A stretch of DNA of 64,000 bases from Hyphomicrobiales bacterium. GTDB taxonomy: Bacteria > Pseudomonadota > Alphaproteobacteria > Rhizobiales > Rhodobiaceae. The notes beneath the pieces are model-generated. The model was not told the DNA's origin. It was given only the letters and a program-made list of their open reading frames with translations, and searched no databases. A program made the position numbers and the translations under genes. This document shows positions 26,808-36,014 of this stretch, piece by piece. Where the stretch lies: assembly GCA_002869065.1 (NCBI GenBank), contig PKTR01000002.1, forward strand, positions 1,426,001 to 1,490,000. The letters run 5' to 3'. Every line of letters begins with the position of its first letter. The stretch's first letter is position 1.

Positions 26808-26957
26808 GAAATGCCTTCGGACTGCAGTGATTGGCTGAGCGCGCATGCGGGCGCTTTCGAGCGTTCCTTCATAGGCAAGGGGCGCCGCAAAAGCAAAAAA
26901 AACATAAGCAGAGCACCGCGAAACGCCGTCGCTGAAGGCCATTCGTCGGTGCGGTTG

Positions 26958-27698
26958 TCAGTGCTTGGCGCGGGGCGCTGCGTGCGGCACGAAGACGGGG
27001 CGGAAGATCGCCGAGCGCTTGCCCTTGTCGGTTTCCGCCAGGCCGGCGGTCATCTGCTTTTCGGCGTCGACCATGATGGCGCCGGAAAAGGCCGGCCAGA
27101 GGCGGCGGCCGAAGCGCTCCCAGGCGCCGGCGGACGACAGCGCCCAGCGCGACGAGAAGGGCGCGAAATGCAGCCCCTGTGCCCAGCTGCGCGGCGCGAA
27201 CATGGACTCGCGCAAGAGGTGGCCGAGCTGCGCCCGGCTGTAGGGATGGCCATAGCCGAAGGGGCTCGTCTCGACGCGCGCCCACAGGCCCGACCGGTTG
27301 GGAACGACGGCAAGAAGCCGGCCGCCCGGTACCAGCACGCGCCAGGCCTCGCGCAGGAAGGCGCGCGGATTGTCGACCATGTCGAGGCCGTGCACGGTCA
27401 CCAGGCAGTCGATCGAGGCGTCGGGCAACGGCCAGGCCTCTTCTTCGACCAGCGCCGCCATGTTGGCCTTGTCGCGGGGCCAGCGGGTGACCCCTTGCGT
27501 TGCCGGCATGAAGGCGAGCACCCGCTCGGCGGTGGCGAGATAGGACTGCAGATAGGGGGTGACGTAGCCGACGCCGAGAACGATTTCGCCGGTGTGGGGC
27601 GGGCGCAGATTGCGCATGTCGGCGCCGAGATGCTGACGCACGATCCGGCCGATCGGCAGATCGTAAAATGCCCGCATATGCACAACGTCGAGATACAT
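26958..27698 (-). CDS. SAM-dependent methyltransferase (Methyltransf_11 type)
   Basis: A 246-residue methyltransferase. The SAM-binding glycine motif is EIVLGVGYVTPYLQSYL, followed by the conserved LPDASIDCLVTVHGLDMVDNPRAFLREAWRVLVPGGRLLAVVPNR region. Substrate is unknown. In Rhizobiales this gene commonly neighbours gloB, as here (divergent, 196 bases apart), which might indicate a shared role in aldehyde or thiol metabolism; that is weak evidence. The C-terminal 40 residues are variable. Confidence 0.9.
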   Translation of the reverse strand: MYLDVVHMRAFYDLPIGRIVRQHLGADMRNLRPPHTGEIVLGVGYVTPYLQSYLATAERVLAFMPATQGVTRWPRDKANMAALVEEEAWPLPDASIDCLVTVHGLDMVDNPRAFLREAWRVLVPGGRLLAVVPNRSGLWARVETSPFGYGHPYSRAQLGHLLRESMFAPRSWAQGLHFAPFSSRWALSSAGAWERFGRRLWPAFSGAIMVDAEKQMTAGLAETDKGKRSAIFRPVFVPHAAPRAKH

Positions 27699-27894
27699 GG
27701 TCGCCCAACCCGTTTCCGTTGAAGGACTTTACAGGGGCTTCCGGCCGACGCAACCGGCACGCGATGTTGCCCTAAAGGAAGCTGGCGGCAAGGCTAACAA
27801 AACTCGGATTTGCCGCTGATTGACCGATTCGCTAGACGGCAGCGACCTGAGCCGTCACGATGTCTTTTTGCAGCCCCGCAGTAGGAGAATCACC

Positions 27895-28668
27895 ATGGCC
27901 GGTTTGGAGTTCTTTCAGTTTCCCTGTCTGTCGGACAATTACGCGGTGCTGGTGCATGAGGCGGTGAGCGGCACGACGATCCTGGTCGACGCGCCGGACG
28001 AGGACGCCATCCGCGCGGCGCTCGCGGAAAAGGGCTGGCCGCTGACCCATATCCTCGTCACCCATCATCACTGGGACCACACCCAGGCGATCGAGGCCTT
28101 GAAACCGACGACCGGCTGCACGGTGATCGGGCCGAAAGGCGAGGCGGCGAAGATCAAGATCCTCGACGAAACCATCGACGACGGCGATGAGGTGTCGCTC
28201 GGCGGCGTGCGGGTGAAGGCAATCGCGACGCCGGGCCATACGCTTGGCCAGATCTCCTATTGGCTACCCGATGCGGGCGTGGTGTTCACTGGCGACACCA
28301 TGTTCTCGATGGGCTGCGGGCGGGTGTTCGAAGGCACCCCGTCGATGATGTGGGGCTCTCTTGACCGGCTGTCGTCGATGCTGCCGGACGAGACGCAGGT
28401 CTATTGCGGGCATGAATATACGCTGGCGAACGCCAAGTTCGCGGTCACGGTCGATCCGGCAAACGACGCGCTGCGCGAGCGGCTCGAGGAGGTCGTGGCG
28501 CTGCGCAAGGAGGGCAAGCCGACGCTGCCGACGACGATGGGGCTCGAGCGGGCGACCAACCCGTTCCTGCGCGCTCGCGATGCCGGCATCCGCGCCCATC
28601 TCGGCATGAAGAACGCGAGCGATGCGGAAGTCTTCGCCGAAATCCGCGCCCGCAAGGACAATTTCTGA
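27895..28668 (+). CDS. gloB: Hydroxyacylglutathione hydrolase (glyoxalase II)
   Basis: Hydrolyses S-lactoylglutathione to lactate and glutathione, the second step of methylglyoxal detoxification. The 257-residue protein has the binuclear metal motif THHHWDH at 56-62, TPGHTLGQISYW, FTGDTMFSMGCGR, YCGHEYTLANAKFA and the C-terminal NPFLRA substrate region. ATG at 27895 follows TAGGAGAAT; an upstream in-frame start lacks a ribosome site. The cupin gene starts 9 bases after the stop. Confidence 0.97.
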   Translation: MAGLEFFQFPCLSDNYAVLVHEAVSGTTILVDAPDEDAIRAALAEKGWPLTHILVTHHHWDHTQAIEALKPTTGCTVIGPKGEAAKIKILDETIDDGDEVSLGGVRVKAIATPGHTLGQISYWLPDAGVVFTGDTMFSMGCGRVFEGTPSMMWGSLDRLSSMLPDETQVYCGHEYTLANAKFAVTVDPANDALRERLEEVVALRKEGKPTLPTTMGLERATNPFLRARDAGIRAHLGMKNASDAEVFAEIRARKDNF

Positions 28669-28677
28669 GGCCGGCCG

Positions 28678-29115
28678 ATGAGCGATCCCTATCGCGGCCT
28701 GTCGGCCGAGGACGTTGTCCGCCTGCTCGATCTGGACCCGCATCCCGAAGGCGGGTACTTCCGCGAAACCTTCCGGGATGCGGGCAGCGGCGCGCGGGCG
28801 CATTCGACCGCGATCTACTATCTGCTCGGCGCGGGCGAGATGTCCGCCTGGCATCGGGTCGATGCGGCCGAGGTCTGGCACTGGTACGCGGGTGGTCCGC
28901 TCGAGCTTTCGCTGTCTGTGGACGGAAACAACGCGACCGCGCATCTTCTCGGCTCCGATCTTGCCGCAGGCGAGCGGCCGCAGGTCGTCGTTCCGGCGAC
29001 GGCGTGGCAGTCCGCGAGGCCGCTCGGGGCCTGGACGCTGGTCGGCTGCACGGTCGCGCCGGGCTTCGATTTCGCAGGCTTCGAGATGGCGGAACCCGGC
29101 TGGCGACCGGGGTGA
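28678..29115 (+). CDS. DUF985 cupin family protein
   Basis: A 145-residue single-domain cupin. It opens with LDLDPHPEGGYFRETF and contains SAWHRVDAAEVWHWYAG, PATAWQSARPLG and GCTVAPGFDFAGFE, the DUF985 pattern. The cupin metal ligands appear as H and E in the HRVDAAEVWHW segment. Function is unknown for the family. It sits 9 bases behind gloB and is probably on the same mRNA. Confidence 0.93.
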   Translation: MSDPYRGLSAEDVVRLLDLDPHPEGGYFRETFRDAGSGARAHSTAIYYLLGAGEMSAWHRVDAAEVWHWYAGGPLELSLSVDGNNATAHLLGSDLAAGERPQVVVPATAWQSARPLGAWTLVGCTVAPGFDFAGFEMAEPGWRPG

Positions 29116-29136
29116 CTGTCTGAGGGGGCGGGGCGC

Positions 29137-30039
29137 TCAGCGTCTGAAGAGGTCCTTGGCGGCGAGCGCCGCGCCGCCGGTGATCAAGAGGCAGGCGATT
29201 GCGATGATCCAGCTCGCTGCGCCGAAGCCGAAGGCAATCAGTACCAGCGTCGACAGCAGCGGGGCAGCGTATGAGGCCGCGCCGAGCACCTGAATGTCGC
29301 CGCGTTTGACGCCGAAATCCCAGACATAGAAGGCCGCGCCGACGGGCATCAGGCCGAGAGCTGCGACCGCGAGCCACTGGCCGGCGGTTTCGGGCCAAAC
29401 GGTCGTCTCGAAGGCGAGGTGGCAGAGGGCGGACAGTGCCGCTCCGGCGAGGCAGAAGCCGGCGACCACGTCGGTCGGTACGGCCTTGAAGCGGCGTGAC
29501 AGGATCGAGTAGCTCGACCAGGTCAGCGCGCAGACGCCGGCCGCCAGATAACCAAGGCTGTGCTGGGCTTCGAGCGTGAAGCCCCTGCCGCCGGTGACGA
29601 TAAGCGCGGTGCCGGCCAGACCGAGTAGCGCGCCGGCGATGTGAAACCAGCGTAGCCGCTCGCCCGGCAAAAGGGCGGAAAAGACGACGATCAGCAACGG
29701 CCAGAGATAGGCGATCAGTCCGGCCTCGACCGGCGGGGCGTTGCGCAGCGCCGTGTAGTAGAAGAAATGGTAGCCGAACAGGCCGCCGACGCCGAGCAGC
29801 CAGACCGGCCAGGGCTGGATGAGGGCTGCCGCCGCGCCGCGCCGCCAGGTCCAGGAGACGGCGCCGATCAGCCCGCCGATGGCGAGCGTGATCGCCAGCA
29901 ACTGGAACGGCGGCATGGTGCCGCTTGCGGCCGTGAACAGCGCAAGCAGCGACCACATCAGGATGGCGGTGAAGCCGACGAGGGTCGCCATGCCGCGGCT
30001 CGTATCGGTCCGGTCGCCTGCGTGTCGCTCTGAGGTCAT
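29137..30039 (-). CDS. EamA/DMT-family transporter
   Basis: A 300-residue inner-membrane protein with ten predicted hydrophobic helices arranged as two EamA repeats. The first has LRNAPPVEAGLIAYLWPLLIVVFSALL and the second AALGLMPVGAAFYVWDFGVKRGD. The second repeat resembles YddG-type aromatic amino acid or drug/metabolite exporters. Substrate not assignable. ATG at 30039 is preferred to an upstream in-frame start at 30102. It converges with the cupin gene and may be read after the TRAP genes if their terminator is leaky. Confidence 0.9.
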   Translation of the reverse strand: MTSERHAGDRTDTSRGMATLVGFTAILMWSLLALFTAASGTMPPFQLLAITLAIGGLIGAVSWTWRRGAAAALIQPWPVWLLGVGGLFGYHFFYYTALRNAPPVEAGLIAYLWPLLIVVFSALLPGERLRWFHIAGALLGLAGTALIVTGGRGFTLEAQHSLGYLAAGVCALTWSSYSILSRRFKAVPTDVVAGFCLAGAALSALCHLAFETTVWPETAGQWLAVAALGLMPVGAAFYVWDFGVKRGDIQVLGAASYAAPLLSTLVLIAFGFGAASWIIAIACLLITGGAALAAKDLFRR

Positions 30040-30130
30040 TGTGGGATCGTGTCTGGTCGCCTCGGGAGGGCGCAGGATGAGAGTCCGCCGTGACGAGGTC
30101 AAGCGGCTTCGGCCCTTCCGACTGCGGCTG

Positions 30131-30164
30131 CAAAAAGAAACGGGCGGAGCCTGCGCCCCGCCCG
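30131..30164 (-). terminator. Terminator of the TRAP transporter genes
   Basis: On the reverse strand a 7-bp GC stem (CGGGCGG at 30141-30147 with CCGCCCG at 30158-30164) is followed by TTTCTTTTTG. It lies 32 bases after the stop codon of the binding-protein gene. Confidence 0.75.
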
Positions 30165-30195
30165 ATCCTGATGTCGTGCCATTTCTAGAAGAAGC

Positions 30196-31179
30196 TTATT
30201 CGCCGACCTTGATGCCGGCTTCCTCGTAGTATTTTAACGCGCCGGGGTGGTAGGCCATGGCATGCGCCGGGGCCATGGCTTCGGCCTTGCCGCGGCCGAA
30301 GGCGCCGAAGGCCTTCTTGAGTTCGGTGTTGTTTTCGGCAATCGCCTTGGTGACGTTGTAGACGAGCTCGTCCGGCGCGTCCTTGTTGGTCACCATCACC
30401 CAGGGGATTTCGATGATGTTGGCGGCCTTCTGCAGGCCGGCGATCTTTTCGTTCGCCTTCATCGAAACGATGCTCGCGGCCGGCAGGAACTCCTTGAAGC
30501 GGGCCTGGCCCTCGGGGCTCGCGTCGAGCGAGACATACTGGATGCCACCACGCGACTGGAGCTGCGCGTTGACCTTCTTGCCGGCCGCCGAGTTGAGGCT
30601 GATCAGCGTCACGTCGACGAGGCCGTCGCCAAGCGCCTGCATACCCTGCACGAAGTTGGCGACCGGGATCTGCTGGAAGTCGTCATAGGTCATGCCGCCA
30701 TTGGCGAGCGCGCCGGCGATGTAATAGGCGATGATCGAGGAGGCGGTGTATTCCGAGGCGATCTTGAGATCCTTGCTCTTGGCCTTGACGTCCTCGATGG
30801 TGCCGAGGCCCGCATCGGCGGCGGCCATCAGGCCGGTGCGCAGCGGGAACATAACGCCGACCATGCGCAGGTCGGGGTTCGGCTTGCCCTCGAAATTGCC
30901 GGTGCCGTTGAGCGCGTATTCCGCCTCGACCGCATTGCAGAAGCCGAAAGCGGCTTCACCGCGATTGATCAGCGGAATGTAAGCGGCGGTACCTGCCATC
31001 GGCTGCGGGCGGGCGGCGATGCCGGCCTTCAGGTTGAGAACCTTGGCGACCGCCTGGCCGGTGCTGTGGCCGAGGCTGCCGGCCTGACCCGTGGCGATGC
31101 CGACCACCTGGGCAGCCGCCGTGCCGGCAAGGCCGAGCACGAAGCCGGCCGCGAGCGCGGTTGTCGTCAGTTTCCTCAT
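30196..31179 (-). CDS. TAXI-family TRAP transporter solute-binding protein
   Basis: A 327-residue periplasmic binding protein with a signal peptide ending near AAAQ (residues 1-23), then VGIATGQAGSLGHSTGQAVAKVLN and later PWVMVTNKDAPDELVYNVTKAI, typical of TAXI proteins. TRAP systems use ion gradients to take up organic acids and related solutes; the TAXI type often handles glutamate, ketoglutarate or unknown ligands. The ATG overlaps the stop of the permease gene as ATGA, so the permease is read first and the two are coupled. Confidence 0.95.
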   Translation of the reverse strand: MRKLTTTALAAGFVLGLAGTAAAQVVGIATGQAGSLGHSTGQAVAKVLNLKAGIAARPQPMAGTAAYIPLINRGEAAFGFCNAVEAEYALNGTGNFEGKPNPDLRMVGVMFPLRTGLMAAADAGLGTIEDVKAKSKDLKIASEYTASSIIAYYIAGALANGGMTYDDFQQIPVANFVQGMQALGDGLVDVTLISLNSAAGKKVNAQLQSRGGIQYVSLDASPEGQARFKEFLPAASIVSMKANEKIAGLQKAANIIEIPWVMVTNKDAPDELVYNVTKAIAENNTELKKAFGAFGRGKAEAMAPAHAMAYHPGALKYYEEAGIKVGE

Positions 31180-33119
31180 TGCATTTCCTCCGGTTTGGGA
31201 TCGATGGGTGTTGCTGCGGCCGCGGCGGCCTTGCCGCGTGCCGACAGGATGAGAACAACGGTAAGGCCGATGGCAGTGGCGATCATCGCCGCATTGATCC
31301 AGACCCACGCCGGGTGGACGGCGTGGAACGGCATGCACAGGATGCCGGCGGTGCCGAGCGCGAGGCGGGCCCACAGCGGCAGGCGCGCGGTCAGATATCC
31401 GACGATGCCGACGGTCACGGCGAAGATGCCGACAAGGGCGCGGCCGGTATCGGCAATCATATCGGCGGTCGAGCCCTGCAGCATGATGGCCGGCGAGAAG
31501 ACGAAGATAAACGGGATCACATAGGCGACCCAGCCGATGCGCATGGCGGCGAAGCCGGTGCTCATGGCGTTCGCCTTGGAGATCGCGGCGGCGGCGAAGG
31601 CGGCGAGCGCGATCGGCGGCGTGATCATCGACATCATGCCGTAGTAGAGGATGAACATGTGGGCGGCGATCGGGTCGATGCCGGCCTCGACGATGGCCGG
31701 CGCGATGAGGACCGCCAGCAGGACGTAGACGCCCGACGTCGGCATGCCCATGCCGAGCACGATGCAGATGGCGGCTGAGACGAGCAACAGCACGACCATG
31801 TTCGAGCCGACCGACTGCAGCAAAAGCAGGGTCAGCGAGAAGCCGAGCCCGGTGATGTTGAGGATGCCGATAACGAATCCGGCGGCGGCGACGATCAACA
31901 GGAGCTCGATGACGCTGCGGCCGGTGTCGACGAAGGAGTCGATGATTTCGCCAAAGCCGAGCCGCATGCCGCGGTAGGGGCGCAGCAGGCCGACGACGAC
32001 AATCGACAGGGCCGACATGAGCGCTGAGTATTCCGGCGAGTATTCCAGCCAGAACAGCGCCGCCATCAGGATGACGAAGGGCAGGATAAGGTGCCAGCCT
32101 TCGGCGAAGATCGTGCGCAGGGTGCGGGTTTCCGTGTCAACGGCGGTAATGCGGTCGCGGGCGGCGATCAGATCGACCTGCAGGAAGATGCTGACATAGT
32201 AGAGGACGGCGGGCAGGATCGCGGCCGTCACCACGGCGAGGTAGGGGATTTCAAGGAACTCCGCCATCAGGAAGGCGGCGGCGCCCATGATCGGCGGGGT
32301 CAGCTGGCCACCGGTCGAGGCGATGGCCTCGATGGCGCCGGCGTCCTCGGCGCGATAGCCGCCGCGGCGCATCAGCGGAATGGTGATGACCCCGGTAGTG
32401 GCGACGTTGGAGACGGCGCTGCCGGAGATTGAACCGAACAGGGCGGAGGCGACGACGGCGATCTTGGCCGCGCCGCCGCGCGTTGAGCCGGTGGTGGCAA
32501 GCGCCAGATCGGTGAAGAACTCACCGCCGCCGGCCTTGAACAGCAGCGTGCCGAAAAAGATGAACAGCACCACGATGGTGCCGGCGATCTTCAGTGGCGT
32601 ACCGAACACCGCACTCGGGTCGAAGCCGATATATTGAACCAGTTCGAACACGCCCATCTGGCGGCCGACGAGCGGGCCCGGTGCGAGATGGGCGAGCAGA
32701 GCATAGGCGACGAAGATGGCGATGATCAGGAACAGGGTCAGGCCGGCGGCGCGGCGCAGGCCCTCCATGACGCAGACGACGACGATGCCGCCGATGACGA
32801 TCAGTTCGATCGGCCTGTCGGCGATGCGCTCCAGAAGAGATGCGTAGAACAGCGACGAGAAAAGGAGCGCGCCGAAGCCGGCAGCAGCCAGCGCGTAGTC
32901 GAGGAGGGAAGGCGTTCCACCCTTCGAGCCGTCAATGCGGATGGTGAGGAACAGGATCGCGATGCCGAGGCCGAGCATCAGCGCGAGAAGCTGCTCGGTC
33001 AGGATCGGGATGCCGAGATGGATCGGCAGGTTGAGATTCCACAGGATGCAGAGCGTCGGAATGAGGAATGCCGCCACCTGCGCAAGGCGCCTGGAAAAGT
33101 TGGGTTCCGTTCCAGCCAT
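31176..33119 (-). CDS. TRAP transporter permease, fused 4TM and 12TM subunits (TAXI type)
   Basis: A 647-residue membrane protein with about 16-18 hydrophobic helices. The first quarter corresponds to the small DctQ-like subunit. The rest corresponds to the large DctM-like subunit with GSISGSAVSNVATTGVITIP, GGQLTPPIMGAAAFLMAEFL and LGMGMPTSGVYVLLAVL. Fused permeases are the rule in TAXI-TRAP systems. ATG at 33119 was chosen because the upstream extension in frame is basic and unlike the family. The binding protein follows with a 4-base overlap. Confidence 0.95.
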   Translation of the reverse strand: MAGTEPNFSRRLAQVAAFLIPTLCILWNLNLPIHLGIPILTEQLLALMLGLGIAILFLTIRIDGSKGGTPSLLDYALAAAGFGALLFSSLFYASLLERIADRPIELIVIGGIVVVCVMEGLRRAAGLTLFLIIAIFVAYALLAHLAPGPLVGRQMGVFELVQYIGFDPSAVFGTPLKIAGTIVVLFIFFGTLLFKAGGGEFFTDLALATTGSTRGGAAKIAVVASALFGSISGSAVSNVATTGVITIPLMRRGGYRAEDAGAIEAIASTGGQLTPPIMGAAAFLMAEFLEIPYLAVVTAAILPAVLYYVSIFLQVDLIAARDRITAVDTETRTLRTIFAEGWHLILPFVILMAALFWLEYSPEYSALMSALSIVVVGLLRPYRGMRLGFGEIIDSFVDTGRSVIELLLIVAAAGFVIGILNITGLGFSLTLLLLQSVGSNMVVLLLVSAAICIVLGMGMPTSGVYVLLAVLIAPAIVEAGIDPIAAHMFILYYGMMSMITPPIALAAFAAAAISKANAMSTGFAAMRIGWVAYVIPFIFVFSPAIMLQGSTADMIADTGRALVGIFAVTVGIVGYLTARLPLWARLALGTAGILCMPFHAVHPAWVWINAAMIATAIGLTVVLILSARGKAAAAAATPIDPKPEEMQ

Positions 33120-33431
33120 TGTCGCGTATCCCCGCCTGGACCCGGCTTTTCGTTTCGGCGGACCGACGGCCCGCAACGTTCTCGCCGGTTTTCTCTCTGC
33201 CTGCCGATGGCAAGCGAGCATCGTCGGTCAAGTTAAGCAGATATGACCGGGCGGGCGTCATTGCTTTCGTGGTCCGGGTCATTGGAAATGGCTAGACGTG
33301 AGGGAGCGACTGTGCGGCGCCAATACCCTTTCGCGTTGTATCCAAGGTCTGGAAAACCGTAACAAATCGCTCTCGCATACATATACCGGAGCGATAAGAA
33401 ATTGCTGGAATGCGGGTGGGGCGTGACGGTG
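33120..33431. other. Intergenic region upstream of the TRAP genes
   Basis: About 310 bases between the TRAP permease start and the DsrC-like stop, both on the reverse strand. No gene, RNA fold or clear promoter pair was found. A TTGACC on the reverse strand near 33226-33231 could be a -35, but the expected -10 is poor. Confidence 0.3.
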
Positions 33432-33797
33432 TCAGCCGGTGCTCCAGGCGCGCGGCTGGCGCATGCCGGAGATCTTGCAGGCCTGTTTGACGTAGCCGTA
33501 GGGGAACAGCGTGAAGAAGCGCTGACGGGCGGCGCGTTCGCTTTCGTCGTGGCGTGCGGCGAGGAAGCGGAAGGTGAAACGCGCGTCGGCTGCGATGCCG
33601 TGTTCGTCGAGATAGGCGCGCATGAAGAGCAGTACGGCCCAGTGTTCATCGGTCAGCGTCAGGTTTTCCTCGGCGGCGAAGACTTCCGCGACCTCCTCGT
33701 TCCAGTCGGCGGGGTCGACGAGATAGCCGTGACCGTCGCGGCGAATGTCGCGCGTGCCGATCCGGGTAGTGGATATGGTCTCGGGTACTGCCCGCAT
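33432..33797 (-). CDS. DsrC/TusE-like sulfur-relay family protein lacking the penultimate cysteine
   Basis: A 121-residue protein of the DsrC/TusE fold. It has DGHGYLVDPADWNEEVAEVFAAEE, LTDEHWAVLLFMRAYLDEHG and a C-terminal FPYGYVKQACKISGMRQP. DsrC has two redox cysteines in its C-terminal arm and TusE keeps only the penultimate one, which carries sulfur. Here only the upstream cysteine (QACKISG) is present and the tail ends RAWSTG, so a TusE-like persulfide relay is doubtful. No other tus or dsr genes are near. The start is ATG at 33797. Confidence 0.88.
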   Translation of the reverse strand: MRAVPETISTTRIGTRDIRRDGHGYLVDPADWNEEVAEVFAAEENLTLTDEHWAVLLFMRAYLDEHGIAADARFTFRFLAARHDESERAARQRFFTLFPYGYVKQACKISGMRQPRAWSTG

Positions 33798-33926
33798 CAG
33801 ATCCGTCCTCGTTGCCGTCCTGTCCGCACATCGTCCACCGCAGATGGCGGCATTGCGCTCCCTTATAGCTTACCCGGTCCATGCCGCGTTTGCGCGCAGG
33901 CAATTGTTTGCCCTGCGTTCAGGCAG

Positions 33927-33959
33927 CAAAAAAGGCCGCGCCCGGATGGACGCGGCCTT
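33927..33959 (-). terminator. Terminator of phaAB
   Basis: The reverse strand reads a perfect 9-bp stem AAGGCCGCG/CGCGGCCTT (33959-33951 with 33940-33932) and a 10-base loop, followed by a run of T (33933-33928). It lies about 30 bases after the phaB stop. Confidence 0.88.
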
Positions 33960-33990
33960 CGATCTGTTTTTCGATCAGTCCGTTCCCGAA

Positions 33991-34713
33991 CTAGGTCAGG
34001 TACTGCCCGCCATTGACGGTCATGGTCGAGCCGGTGATGAAGCCGGCGTCGTCGGAGGCGAGGAACACCACGGCGCGGGCGATTTCTTCCGGCTCGCCGA
34101 GGCGGCCGACCGGAATGCCGGCGACGATGGAATCAAGCACCTTCTCGGGCACGGCGCGCACCATGTCAGTGCCGATATAGCCCGGGCAGATGGCGTTGAC
34201 GGTGATGTTCTTGCGAGCGCCTTCCTGGGCGAGCGCCTTGGTGAAGCCGATGTCGCCGGCCTTGGCGGCGGAATAGTTCACCTGGCCCATCTGGCCCTTC
34301 TGGCCGTTGATCGACGAGATGTTGATGATGCGGCCGAAGGCGCGTTCGCGCATGCCTTCCCAGACCGGGCGGGTCATGTTGAACAGGCCCGACAGGTTGG
34401 TGCTGATTACGGCGTCCCACATGTCCTTGTCCATCTTGTGGAACATGGTGTCGCGGGTGATGCCGGCATTGTTGACCAGCACGTCGACCGGGCCGAGATC
34501 GGCTTCGACCTGGGCGAGGCCGGCGGCGCAGGCGTCGAAGTCGGCGACCGACCACTTGTAGACGGCAATACCGGTTTCGTCCTTGAACTTCTGCGCGGCT
34601 TCGTCGTTGCCGGCGTAGTTGGCGGCAACCGTGTAGCCGGCATCCTTGAGGGCCTTGGAGATCGCCGCGCCGATGCCGCGCGTGCCTCCGGTGACCACTG
34701 CAACTCTACCCAT
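33991..34713 (-). CDS. phaB: Acetoacetyl-CoA reductase
   Basis: NADPH-dependent reductase that turns acetoacetyl-CoA into (R)-3-hydroxybutyryl-CoA, the monomer for polyhydroxybutyrate. The 240-residue SDR protein has the cofactor motif TGGTRGIG (8-15), NNAGITRD, serine in NISSINGQKGQMGQVNYS with the catalytic YSAAK, and ICPGYIGTDMV. The GQKGQFGQ-like loop is characteristic of PhaB. It is the second gene of phaAB, 119 bases after phaA. Confidence 0.97.
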   Translation of the reverse strand: MGRVAVVTGGTRGIGAAISKALKDAGYTVAANYAGNDEAAQKFKDETGIAVYKWSVADFDACAAGLAQVEADLGPVDVLVNNAGITRDTMFHKMDKDMWDAVISTNLSGLFNMTRPVWEGMRERAFGRIINISSINGQKGQMGQVNYSAAKAGDIGFTKALAQEGARKNITVNAICPGYIGTDMVRAVPEKVLDSIVAGIPVGRLGEPEEIARAVVFLASDDAGFITGSTMTVNGGQYLT

Positions 34714-34832
34714 ATGTCATTCCTCCCAGTTTCCGGCCCGCGGGCGGGGCCGCCGTCGTCTTGGTGTTTGTGTGTTTTTGGCGCGCCGCCGCGAGTTTGT
34801 CGGGCGGCGCGCGAAATCGTCTGCGCTGAAGA

Positions 34833-36014
34833 TTAGCGCTCGAGGCACATGGCAACGCCCATGCCACCGCCGATGCACAGCGTCGCGAGGCCCTTCTTGG
34901 CGTCGCGACGGACCATTTCGTGCAGCAGGGTGACGAGGACGCGGGCGCCCGATGCGCCGATCGGATGGCCAATGGCGATGGCGCCGCCATTGACGTTCAC
35001 CTTGTCGGTATCCCAGCCCATGTCCTTGTTGACCGCGCAGGCCTGCGCGGCGAACGCCTCGTTGGCCTCGATGAGGTCGAGCTCGGCGGCGGACCAGCCG
35101 GCCTTCTCGAGCGCCTTCTTGGAAGCCGGGATCGGGCCCGAACCCATGATCGCGGGATCGACGCCTGCGGTCGCCCAGGAGGCGATGCGGGCGAGCGGCT
35201 TGAGGCCACGCTTCTCGGCTTCGGCGGCCGACATGATGACGAGCGCGGCGGCGCCGTCATTGATGCCCGACGCGTTGCCGGCGGTCACGGTGCCGTCCTT
35301 GGAGAAGGCCGGGCGCAGCTTGGCGACGGTGTCGAGGGTGGCGCCGTGGCGGATGTACTCGTCATCCTCGACGATGGTGTCGCCCTTGCGGCCCTTGACG
35401 GTGACCGGGGTGATCTCGTCCTTGAAACGGCCGGCCTTCTGCGCGGCCTCGGCCTTGTTCTGCGAGGCCACGGCGAAGGCGTCCTGTTCGTCGCGGGTGA
35501 TCTGCCACTTCTCGGCGACGTTCTCGGCGGTGGTGCCCATGTGGTAGCCGTTGAAGGCATCCCACAGGCCGTCCTTGATCATCGTGTCGATCATCTTGGA
35601 GTCGCCCATCTTGGTGCCGGCACGCAGATGCGCGCAGTGCGGGGACAGGCTCATCGATTCCTGGCCGCCGGCAACGATGATGTCGGCATCGCCGGACAGG
35701 ATCTGCTGCATGCCGATGGCGACCGTGCGCAGGCCCGAGCCGCAGACCTGGTTGAGCACCCAGGCGGTGGTCTCCTCCGGCAGGCCGGCGGCGATGGCGG
35801 CCTGGCGGGCCGGGTTCTGGCCCTGGCCGGCGGTCAGCACCTGGCCGAACACCACTTCGTCGACGTCGGCGGGCGCGACGCCGGCCTTTTCGAGCGCTGC
35901 CTTGATGACCGTGGCACCCAGTTCGTGCGCCGGCACATTGGCGAAGGCTCCGCTGAAGGACCCGACCGGCGTGCGGGTGGCGCTGACAATGACGATATCG
36001 TTCGGCTGGCTCAT
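34833..36014 (-). CDS. phaA: Acetyl-CoA acetyltransferase (beta-ketothiolase)
   Basis: Condenses two acetyl-CoA to acetoacetyl-CoA, the first step of polyhydroxybutyrate synthesis. The 393-residue thiolase has the acyl-binding Cys91 in [23 protein letters not shown], the catalytic histidine in [17 protein letters not shown] and the second cysteine in CIGGGMGVA. Length and order (phaA then phaB, with phaR divergent) match rhizobial PHB loci. No polymerase (phaC) gene is in the window. Confidence 0.98.
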   Translation of the reverse strand: MSQPNDIVIVSATRTPVGSFSGAFANVPAHELGATVIKAALEKAGVAPADVDEVVFGQVLTAGQGQNPARQAAIAAGLPEETTAWVLNQVCGSGLRTVAIGMQQILSGDADIIVAGGQESMSLSPHCAHLRAGTKMGDSKMIDTMIKDGLWDAFNGYHMGTTAENVAEKWQITRDEQDAFAVASQNKAEAAQKAGRFKDEITPVTVKGRKGDTIVEDDEYIRHGATLDTVAKLRPAFSKDGTVTAGNASGINDGAAALVIMSAAEAEKRGLKPLARIASWATAGVDPAIMGSGPIPASKKALEKAGWSAAELDLIEANEAFAAQACAVNKDMGWDTDKVNVNGGAIAIGHPIGASGARVLVTLLHEMVRRDAKKGLATLCIGGGMGVAMCLER

